NCBI RefSeq assembly: GCF_007489275.1 | Contig: NZ_VLNR01000022.1 | Coordinates: forward strand, 1-64,000 | Direction: 5' to 3' | Source: Aquimarina algiphila | Lineage (GTDB): Bacteria; Bacteroidota; Bacteroidia; Flavobacteriales; Flavobacteriaceae | Length of the DNA stretch: 64,000 bases | Part shown: positions 17,651 to 24,933 of the stretch, piece by piece | Layout: each line of letters opens with the position of its first letter | How positions within the stretch are numbered: the first letter of the stretch is position 1 | The notes under the pieces: model-generated | Database searches by the model: none | What the model saw: the letters and a program-made list of their open reading frames with translations, nothing else | What the model was told of the DNA's origin: nothing | Program-made: the position numbers and the translations under genes

Positions 17651-18559
17651 ATGAATAAAACGCTTAAACTACAAGAATTCTACTCTAAAAACTTAAATTG
17701 GATTCCTGATAATTTAAAAACTGAAATCGGACATTTTAATGTGTTTCAGACAGAAGAATTTTCTGGTCCAAATCCTAAACCTATGCCCTACAGCAGGAAG
17801 GATTATTATAAAATAAGCTTGATACTTGGTAAAAGTAAAGTACATTATGCTGATAAAGTTATAGAAATCAATAAACAAGGACTACTCTTTGCAAATCCTC
17901 AAATCCCGTACAATTGGGAACAAGTAGACAAACAACTAAAAGGATACTTTTGTGTTTTTACAGAAAGCTTTTTCAGCCAATTTGGTGACCTAAATAAATA
18001 CCCTGTTTTTAAATCCGATGGTAACCCTATTTTTGACTTAACATCTGATAATATTACTGAATTTTCAAAAATATTCGAACGAATGTTTACTGAGATAAAT
18101 TCTGATTATGAATTTAAATATGATGTTTTGAGAAATCTTGTCTTTGAGCTCATTCATTCTGCCATAAAATTAAAACCTACAAACCTTTCAATTAACTATC
18201 AATCCAATGCATCCGAAAGAATATCCTCTTTATTCTTAGAACTTCTGGAAAGACAGTTTCCAATAGAAAATGTAAGACAACAAATTAAACTACGAACAGC
18301 ATCAGAATTTGCTAACCAATTAGGCATACATGTAAATCATCTCAATAGAGCATTAAAAGAAATTACAAATAAATCTACCACTACTATAATTGCTAACAGA
18401 CTTTTGCAAGAAGCAAAAATACTTTTATCACATACTAATTGGAATATTTCGGAAATAGCAAATTGTCTTGGTTTTGAAGAGACGGCTCATTTTTCAAATT
18501 TCTTCAAGAAACATACAACATACTCACCTATTCGATTCAGGAAAGAGTTTATTATTTGA
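17651..18559 (+). CDS. AraC-family transcriptional regulator
   Basis: The 302 aa product has an N-terminal cupin-like sensing part (INKQGLLFANPQIPYNWEQ) and a C-terminal double helix-turn-helix beginning near residue 210: ASEFANQLGIHVNHLNRALKE, then WNISEIANCLGFEETAHFSNFFKKH and the ending SPIRFRKE. Family length is normal. It precedes an SDR gene by 90 bases in the same direction; in flavobacteria such AraC genes commonly control the next short-chain dehydrogenase. Confidence 0.87.
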   Translation: MNKTLKLQEFYSKNLNWIPDNLKTEIGHFNVFQTEEFSGPNPKPMPYSRKDYYKISLILGKSKVHYADKVIEINKQGLLFANPQIPYNWEQVDKQLKGYFCVFTESFFSQFGDLNKYPVFKSDGNPIFDLTSDNITEFSKIFERMFTEINSDYEFKYDVLRNLVFELIHSAIKLKPTNLSINYQSNASERISSLFLELLERQFPIENVRQQIKLRTASEFANQLGIHVNHLNRALKEITNKSTTTIIANRLLQEAKILLSHTNWNISEIANCLGFEETAHFSNFFKKHTTYSPIRFRKEFII

Positions 18560-18609
18560 TTTTTACAAATATCTATTTGAAACAGGTAACTTTTTCCTTC
18601 ATATACTCT

Positions 18610-18625
18610 TGACCTTTGTACTATT
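18610..18625 (+). promoter_or_regulatory. Possible -7 element for the SDR gene
   Basis: TTGACCTTTGTACTATT resembles TAnnTTTG and matches the sequence in front of the tautomerase operon at 11681 (CCTTTGTA then ACTATTAA). It lies about 30 bases before the start codon. Confidence 0.35.
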
Positions 18626-18649
18626 AAATAATTAAAAAAACAGTACAAA

Positions 18650-19414
18650 ATGAATCAAAGTAAAATAGCATTAGTAACTGGTGGAAGTAGAGGTTTAGGA
18701 AAAGATATGGCGATAAACCTTGCAAAAAAAGGACTGAACGTTATCCTTACCTTTCATTCAAACAAAACAGAAGCAGAAAAAGTAGTTGCTGAAATTCAAA
18801 AAATAGGTCAAAAAGCATTTTCTATACAATTGGATGTGTCAGACCACTCCCAATACAAAGCTTTTTTTAATGAAAAATTAACTTCAGTATTACGTAAACA
18901 ATTTAATACAACCAAATTTGATTTTCTTATAAATAATGCTGGAACAGGAGTTTATGAACCTTTTCAAACCACAACCTTAGAGAATTTTAAAGATATGGTT
19001 CATATACATTTAATGGCTCCTTATTTTGTAACTCAAAGTGCTTTAACATATTTAAATGATGGTGGAGGAATCATCAATATTTCATCTGGTTTGACCCGGT
19101 TTACTCAAGATGGATTTTCGGCATATGCATCAATGAAAGGGGCAGTTGAGGTGCTTTCAAAATATCAGGCAAAAGAATTGGGAAGTAGAAAAATAAGAGT
19201 AAATATAGTTGCTCCAGGTGCTATAGAAACTGATTTTGGAGGTGGAATTGTAAGAGATAATAAAGAATTAAAAAGTTACATTTCGTCAACAACTGCATTA
19301 GGAAGAGTCGGTTTACCAACCGATATTGGTCCTGTAGTTGCCTTTTTGTGTACGGATGATTCTAACTGGATAAACGGACAAAGAATTGAAGTCTCTGGTG
19401 GAGTTAATCTGTAA
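18650..19414 (+). CDS. SDR-family oxidoreductase
   Basis: The 254 aa product has the cofactor motif TGGSRGLGKD (residues 10-19), NNAGTG, a catalytic Ser in INISSGLTRF and a normal YxxxK motif in AYASMKGA, followed by NIVAPGAIETDF and a C-terminal NGQRIEVSGG. All catalytic residues are present, in contrast to the SDR at 11917. Family members reduce carbonyls with NADPH. It is probably controlled by the AraC gene immediately upstream; substrate unknown. Confidence 0.9.
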   Translation: MNQSKIALVTGGSRGLGKDMAINLAKKGLNVILTFHSNKTEAEKVVAEIQKIGQKAFSIQLDVSDHSQYKAFFNEKLTSVLRKQFNTTKFDFLINNAGTGVYEPFQTTTLENFKDMVHIHLMAPYFVTQSALTYLNDGGGIINISSGLTRFTQDGFSAYASMKGAVEVLSKYQAKELGSRKIRVNIVAPGAIETDFGGGIVRDNKELKSYISSTTALGRVGLPTDIGPVVAFLCTDDSNWINGQRIEVSGGVNL

Positions 19415-19434
19415 AGTTTAGTACCACAGTCAAG

Positions 19435-19466
19435 AAAGTGCAAGCTTACTAGTTTAGCACTTTTTT
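19435..19466 (+). terminator. Probable intrinsic terminator
   Basis: AAAGTGC and GCACTTT pair over seven bases around a 15-base loop, followed by TTT, shortly after the SDR stop codon. Confidence 0.6.
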
Positions 19467-19549
19467 AATATATTTATATGATCTGAAAATTTTACATTTA
19501 TTAAATTTCATTTACAAAACCATAATAATAAGCTTGAAAAATAACTTAT

Positions 19550-19939
19550 TTGGATAAAACGATTAAGAACTTGCATTTAGGTTTATCTGCTACTGTTGTT
19601 TTTGGAGCAGCTTTACTTTATGGTTTCAACCCTAATAAGATTCTTCCTTTGATTTTTGAATTTAAGGTAGATAATCTAGAGCTGAAAAACATTTTCAGAG
19701 CAATTATGGGACTGTACATTGCATTTGCCATATATTGGGTTATCGGAATCAGAAAATCAGAGCATTGGAGAAATGCTACACTTACTAACATTATCTTTAT
19801 GGGAGGACTAGCGTTTGGAAGGTTAATAAGTACGATTCTGGATGGAATTTCAATCCAATATACCATCGGCATGATTTTGGAGTTAATTGTAATGATATGG
19901 GGAATATATAATCTAAAAAATGAAAGCTACAATGCATAA
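19550..19939 (+). CDS. DUF4345 family membrane protein
   Basis: The 129 aa product has four hydrophobic segments (about 8-25, 45-63, 75-92 and 100-120) and the motif FRAIMGLYIAFAIYW, typical of the DUF4345 family of small integral membrane proteins of unknown function. The start is a TTG at 19550; no better ATG exists, and the N-terminal residues fit the family. It follows the SDR terminator and may have its own promoter. Confidence 0.8.
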   Translation: MDKTIKNLHLGLSATVVFGAALLYGFNPNKILPLIFEFKVDNLELKNIFRAIMGLYIAFAIYWVIGIRKSEHWRNATLTNIIFMGGLAFGRLISTILDGISIQYTIGMILELIVMIWGIYNLKNESYNA

Positions 19940-20070
19940 TTAATTATCTATGTAACAATTATGATCTTTTCATCTTTATGAAAACAAAAATGAACTATAA
20001 CATATTGACCTGTAACAATTTGACCTAAAACAACTCTTATATTTAATAGAATCTCTAAATATATAAGAAT

Positions 20071-20832
20071 ATGAATTCTTCAATCAAAAAAATCAAATCA
20101 CCATCTTATTTACACTTATTTCTTTTCATCTTCTTAATTGCCTCTTCCACTACTCTTTTTGCTCAAAAAGAAGAACTTTGGTTTGGAACTTATACTGATG
20201 ACAATGGAAAAATACTTCAAGGAAGGTATAACATCATCAAAAAAGGTAGAGCATTAACAAGTATCGTTCTGGCTCCATACGGAAAATCTCCTATAAAATT
20301 CACCGTAATCAAAAATGATACAATTCAAAGATTTGTCGAGATTTCGTGGCCAAATAAGCCCCATAGAGTTGCAACGCTTATTCAATATACTGATGGGTAT
20401 TATGCCGGAAATTTTGAAGATGGAACAAAAATACTACCAATAGTCATTAAAGAATTTAACTTTCAAGATGCTCAATTACAAGGAAATTGGTTCAAACCGA
20501 ATGAGATTGAAGTAAAAATTATTGATAACACTATTAAATTACTTGACTTTAATGATGATTGGAATAAAAATGATAATAGAATATGTAACTCTAATGATTC
20601 TTATAGTCTTTTCTGTGCACTATACACATCATCTATAAGTATGGATGGAGAATATCGGCACTTAAGACCTGCTGTAAAATTTGTTAGGGAAGCTATACAA
20701 GAAAAATATCCAAAAAAATACGATCATGTGCTTGTCGATTTCAATAACGCTAAAGAAATTACGCTAACAGAATTACATGGAGTTTTAGAATCAGCAAAAA
20801 AAAATCTGATTGCAGCAATGAAAAAAAATTAA
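20071..20832 (+). CDS. Exported protein of unknown function
   Basis: The 253 aa product has a signal peptide ending LFAQ at about residue 31 with a rather long n-region. The mature part is beta-rich (ELWFGTYTDDNGKILQGRYNI, TLIQYTDGYYAGNF) for about 110 residues and then helical near the C-terminus (KFVREAIQEKY, LHGVLESAKKNLIAAMKKN). No family recognised. Single-gene unit. Confidence 0.62.
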   Translation: MNSSIKKIKSPSYLHLFLFIFLIASSTTLFAQKEELWFGTYTDDNGKILQGRYNIIKKGRALTSIVLAPYGKSPIKFTVIKNDTIQRFVEISWPNKPHRVATLIQYTDGYYAGNFEDGTKILPIVIKEFNFQDAQLQGNWFKPNEIEVKIIDNTIKLLDFNDDWNKNDNRICNSNDSYSLFCALYTSSISMDGEYRHLRPAVKFVREAIQEKYPKKYDHVLVDFNNAKEITLTELHGVLESAKKNLIAAMKKN

Positions 20833-20926
20833 AGTTTTAATTTATACTCACCAATAGAACAACTGCTAATCATAAAGTTATATTGTACACAAAATTTAGA
20901 GTAATTTAGTCGTAATTAAAAAACTC

Positions 20927-21394
20927 ATGGAAATTGTATGTAAAGAATATAGCAATGAAAATATTTCTGATATCCTTCAAATGATGAAGGATATCAATAC
21001 TATAGATAGTTACCCTTTTGACGCAAAAATTAGAGAAAAAAACCTAATCGAATTTACAAACAAGCAATCATTAGGGAGATTATATCTAATTAAAAATAGA
21101 TATAATATCATCGGATACATCCTTTTAATATTTGGATTTAGCTTTGAATATGGAGGACACGATGCATTTATCGATGAATTCTACATTAAAGATGATTTTC
21201 GAAATCAAGGCATTGGTAAAATGGTATTAGAATTTATTGAAAAACAATCGCAAAACCTTAAAATTAATGCAATTCATCTGGAAGTAGAACATCATAATAA
21301 AAGTGCTAATCATTTATACTTAAAACAAGGGTTTAAAGATAATCAACGTGCACTATTAACTAAGAGAATAAAAACTAGTACTATTAATAATTAG
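20927..21394 (+). CDS. GNAT family N-acetyltransferase
   Basis: The 155 aa product has IDEFYIKDDFRNQGIGKMVL, in which RNQGIG is the acetyl-CoA loop (about residues 96-101), and the later SANHLYLKQGFKDN motif of the family. Cytoplasmic. It lies 25 bases before a DNA-alkylation-repeat gene and may be co-transcribed with it, but the acetyl acceptor is unknown. Confidence 0.87.
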   Translation: MEIVCKEYSNENISDILQMMKDINTIDSYPFDAKIREKNLIEFTNKQSLGRLYLIKNRYNIIGYILLIFGFSFEYGGHDAFIDEFYIKDDFRNQGIGKMVLEFIEKQSQNLKINAIHLEVEHHNKSANHLYLKQGFKDNQRALLTKRIKTSTINN

Positions 21395-21419
21395 AACCTT
21401 TAGATAATCAAAAGTAACA

Positions 21420-22142
21420 TTGAGAGTAATAACAAAGAAATCTGAAATTAAGGAACTCCTTCAAAAATGTCTGTTAGAATATCACTCTGATGGATTAACA
21501 CAATGTATTTCTAAGCTAAATACTCTAATTCTTTCAAATAAAGTTAAATTTCCATTGTTAGAATACTGCGCAGAAGAATTTTATAAAGAAGTTCCTCAAA
21601 ATAAGCAGTTATCTTTTTGTGATAAAATTCAATCCCTAAAAACCGAAGGCGGAAATGTAATTTTAGGAATTATGTTACAAAAAAGATTACAGGAAAATTT
21701 TACAGAATCTATTAGTAAAGCCACTGCATACATTGCAGATGCAGATATCTGGTATGTTTGTGATATTATTGGAGAACGCGTTTTTGGATTTGCTTTATTA
21801 CATCAACCAAAATCTACAATATCTCAAATAAAAAAATTATCATCTCATGAGTCCAATTGGGTTATACGTTCCTTAGGAGCAGGCATTCATTATGCGATTA
21901 AAAAGGGATTAGATAAAAAGAATGTAAAAACCGTTTTTACATTATTATTATCGATGGCAAATACAAAAGACAAAGAAATAAGACAAGGAGTAGGCTGGGC
22001 TGCGAAAACCACTGCAAAATTTCATCCAGATATTATTAAGTTTTATAGACATGAAATTGATAACCCCAATCAAGTGGCGCATTGGTTTAGAACCAAAATT
22101 TCAATAGGCTTAAACAGAAATAATTATGCCAAAAGAAATTAA
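21420..22142 (+). CDS. DNA alkylation repeat (AlkD-like HEAT) protein
   Basis: The 240 aa product begins at a TTG (21420) and is all-helical with HEAT-like repeats: ADIWYVCDIIGERVFGFAL, SSHESNWVIRSLGAGIHYAIKKG and KEIRQGVGWAAKTTAKFHP. These match the DNA alkylation repeat family to which the AlkD glycosylase belongs. Whether the AlkD catalytic Asp is present cannot be decided by eye. The last 17 bases overlap the start of the radical SAM gene, so the two are translationally coupled. Confidence 0.72.
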   Translation: MRVITKKSEIKELLQKCLLEYHSDGLTQCISKLNTLILSNKVKFPLLEYCAEEFYKEVPQNKQLSFCDKIQSLKTEGGNVILGIMLQKRLQENFTESISKATAYIADADIWYVCDIIGERVFGFALLHQPKSTISQIKKLSSHESNWVIRSLGAGIHYAIKKGLDKKNVKTVFTLLLSMANTKDKEIRQGVGWAAKTTAKFHPDIIKFYRHEIDNPNQVAHWFRTKISIGLNRNNYAKRN

Positions 22143-23028
22143 AGTAAAATCGGTTTTAAACAAAACTAAGAGACGAGATTCTTGGTTTTTAGATGACTAC
22201 ACACTTAATCTATATAGTAGTTGTTCTTTCAATTGTTTATATTGTTATATTAGAGGAAGTAAATACGGGACAAATCTTGAAGAAAGCTTATCGGTTAAAA
22301 CAAATGCAATTGAAATATTAGACCGTCAATTATTTAATCGGGTAAAAAAAGGTCAATACGGAATTATAGTACTCTCATCAGCAACAGACCCCTATCTTAA
22401 AGTAGAGAAAGAGTGTCAATTGACCAGAAGCGCTCTTAAAATAATTGCTAAGCATAAGTTTCCTGTACATATCATCACCAAATCTGATTTAATTGAAAGA
22501 GATTTTGATCTTTTACATCAAATAAACAAAACCGCTATTCTTCCCAATGATCTCACTCATCGTTTAGATCATGGCGTCATCGTCTCTTTCTCCTTCTCTA
22601 CACTTGATGATAACGTATCTAAAATATTCGAAAAAGGAGCTCCCAAACCTTCTAATAGACTAATTGCTTTACATAAAACAAAAAAAGAGAACTTCATAAC
22701 AGGAGTCAGTTTAATGCCTTTGTTACCATTTATTTCAGACACTACAGCACATTTAAACACAATGTTCTCTACCTTTAAAAAAAGTAACATCGATTATATT
22801 TTACCTGCAACGATTACTTTGTTTGGTAATAACAAGGCCGATAGTAAAACTCTAGTGTTAAATGCTATAAAAAAGCATTATCCCGAATTAGAAAATCGAT
22901 ATATAAACTATTTCAAAAAGGGTTCCGAAATGCCTGATTATTATAAAAAAGCTTTTTCAAAAAAAATGAATGAACTTTGTAATGAGTATGGCATAAAGAA
23001 TTGGATAACAAGTAATAATCGTAAATAA
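22126..23028 (+). CDS. Radical SAM protein of the SPL-like group
   Basis: The 300 aa product has a Cx3Cx2C cluster motif, Cys33, Cys37 and Cys40 in SSCSFNCLYCYIRGSK, preceded by LNLYS. This layout, with later TDPYLKVEKE and HIITKSDLIERDFDLL, is typical of the spore-photoproduct-lyase-like radical SAM proteins (Rv2578c-like group). It would bind a [4Fe-4S] cluster and cleave SAM. Overlap with the AlkD-like gene suggests a DNA-related role, but most family members outside spore formers are uncharacterised. Confidence 0.85.
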   Translation: MPKEIKVKSVLNKTKRRDSWFLDDYTLNLYSSCSFNCLYCYIRGSKYGTNLEESLSVKTNAIEILDRQLFNRVKKGQYGIIVLSSATDPYLKVEKECQLTRSALKIIAKHKFPVHIITKSDLIERDFDLLHQINKTAILPNDLTHRLDHGVIVSFSFSTLDDNVSKIFEKGAPKPSNRLIALHKTKKENFITGVSLMPLLPFISDTTAHLNTMFSTFKKSNIDYILPATITLFGNNKADSKTLVLNAIKKHYPELENRYINYFKKGSEMPDYYKKAFSKKMNELCNEYGIKNWITSNNRK

Positions 23029-23067
23029 AGATGAAAATAACCTTAGATCTTTGTGAAAAATAATGAA

Positions 23068-23618
23068 ATGAACCAATATGTCGCTTTTTTAAGAGGAATT
23101 AATGTGAGTGGTTATCATAAAGTTCCTATGATCGAACTTCGTGAAGAAATGCATAAATTAAATTTCAAAAATGTAGCGACAATTTTAAATTCGGGGAACG
23201 TAATATTTGACTCTATAAACAATGACTTAAAAAATCTTGAAAAAACAATTTCTGAACATCTAGAAAAGGTTTTTGGGTTTCTGTTCCGACAATCATAAGA
23301 CAATCGGAAAGGATATATCGTTTGTTAGAGAGTAATCCATTTAGAGATATTGTAAATACAAAAGATATTCGATTGTATATTTCATTTTTGAGAAAAGATA
23401 TTCAAACTGAATTAGATTTTCCCTGGACTAATAATGACAAATCTTATACAATCCTGGAAAAAAGTAACAAAGAAATAATCAGTATCTTAGATTTTTCTAT
23501 AGCCAAAACTCCTAAAGGAATGGAAGCTTTAGAAAGGTATTTTGGGAAGGATATCACTACAAGAAATTGGAACACCATTAAACGAATAGAAAAAAAACTC
23601 AGGGCTGATTTAAACTAA
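23068..23618 (+). pseudogene. DUF1697 family gene broken by a one-base deletion
   Basis: The first part from ATG 23068 (MNQYVAFLRGINVSGYHKVPM) and the second part (ending with ALERYFGKDITTRNWNTIKRI) are both hallmark DUF1697 segments. They lie in different frames. The frame is lost at about 23278-23281: adding one T to the TTT after GGG restores a continuous reading, F-S-V-P-T-I-I-R-Q-S-E-R, that joins them. As read it gives an 80-residue truncated product. It could also be a sequencing error. Confidence 0.8.
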
Positions 23619-23688
23619 AGTTATCATAATTTAAAAAACTTAAATTAACCTTAGAATATTACATATAAAGTATTATTACATTTAAAAA

Positions 23689-24225
23689 ATGAATCCAATT
23701 TTACTTCTAATTACAGAACTCAATACCCAAAACTTGTGGGATGGAGAAATAGAATTGAAAAGAAATGAGTATTTAAAAGTAAAAGGAAGTATTGATACTA
23801 ACTGTTATCTGGTTATCAGTGGTAGTTTAAGAATATTTGTACTGGATGAATTTGAAGAGCATACTATTAGGTTTGGGTATAAAAATAACCTCATTGCCGC
23901 TCTTGACTCATTTTTAAATGAAAAACCATCAGATTTATATATTCAAGCCCTAAAAAAGACGACTTTAAAAGTAATAAGTAAAACAAAACTCATGAATTTA
24001 ATATGGGCGTCTTCCCAAAATATCAAAACATGGAATATCATTCTTGAAGATTTTGTTTTACAACAAATGGAAAGAGAACGAGATATTCTAACCATATCTC
24101 CCTTAGAAAGATACAATCGTGTATTAAAACGTAGCCCTCAACTCTTTCAGGAAATTCCTAATAAATATATAGCATCATATTTGAGAATGACTCCAGAAAC
24201 ACTTTCCAGAATCAAAAAATCTTAA
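23689..24225 (+). CDS. Crp/Fnr family transcriptional regulator
   Basis: The 178 aa product has a beta-roll sensor (CYLVISGSLRIFVLDEFEEHTIRFGY, residues 44-69) and a very short C-terminal helix-turn-helix ending NKYIASYLRMTPETLSRIKKS. No FNR cysteines. It lies 51 bases before a DinB gene that may be its target. It resembles the regulator at 11033 in length and layout. Confidence 0.85.
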   Translation: MNPILLLITELNTQNLWDGEIELKRNEYLKVKGSIDTNCYLVISGSLRIFVLDEFEEHTIRFGYKNNLIAALDSFLNEKPSDLYIQALKKTTLKVISKTKLMNLIWASSQNIKTWNIILEDFVLQQMERERDILTISPLERYNRVLKRSPQLFQEIPNKYIASYLRMTPETLSRIKKS

Positions 24226-24276
24226 TTTCGATCAATGTTTTAAGAGTTTAGAATATAGACTTTTGTAAAAAAAACA

Positions 24277-24843
24277 ATGGAAATAACATCAAAAGACTTA
24301 ATACAGGACTTAATAGAAAGAACCCGAAAAAACATAAACGAAGTAGAAAAATTTAATCAGTTATCAATCGAAGTACTTAACTGGAAAAAAACATCTGAAT
24401 ACTGGAGTATATTAGAATGCTTAGAACATTTAAATTTATATGGAAATTTTTATATTCCTGAAATAAAGCAACAAATAGCAATCTCTAAGCACCATGAATC
24501 AGAGAACTTTAAAAGTGGATGGTTAGGGAATTATTTTGCAAAAAGTATGCTTCCAAAAGAAAAACTAAATAAAATGAAGACATTCAAATCAATGAATCCT
24601 GCTGGGAGTATGCTAAATAAAGATGTATTGAGCACATTTATCAATCATCAATATATGCTCCTTGATGTATTAGATATGTCTAAAAAGGTAAATCTTACTA
24701 AAACAAAAACCGGGATCTCGATTTCTAAATGGCTAAAGCTAAGATTAGGCGATACTTTTAGAGTTGTAATCTATCATAATCAAAGACATATTTTACAAGC
24801 TAAAAAGGTACTGAAAGAGGTCAATAGAAGAAAAACATTATAG
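24277..24843 (+). CDS. DinB-superfamily protein
   Basis: The 188 aa helical product has a first histidine motif SILECLEHLNLYG and a last one VVIYHNQRHILQAKKVL, the arrangement of DinB_2-type metal-binding bundles. The middle contains two further helices with a basic patch. Probably cytoplasmic. It follows a Crp/Fnr gene and ends before a bidirectional terminator at the right edge of the accessory block. Confidence 0.78.
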   Translation: MEITSKDLIQDLIERTRKNINEVEKFNQLSIEVLNWKKTSEYWSILECLEHLNLYGNFYIPEIKQQIAISKHHESENFKSGWLGNYFAKSMLPKEKLNKMKTFKSMNPAGSMLNKDVLSTFINHQYMLLDVLDMSKKVNLTKTKTGISISKWLKLRLGDTFRVVIYHNQRHILQAKKVLKEVNRRKTL

Positions 24844-24885
24844 GCATATCAGCCTAATTAATTTATTCTACATTATACAAAACAG

Positions 24886-24915
24886 AAAAGCCTCACGTAA
24901 AGTGAGGCTTTTTGT
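24886..24915. terminator. Bidirectional intrinsic terminator
   Basis: AAAAGCCTCAC and GTGAGGCTTTTT form an 11-base stem with a five-base loop between the convergent DinB and endonuclease I genes. Confidence 0.85.
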
Positions 24916-24933
24916 TTAAATATTGTCAAAACA

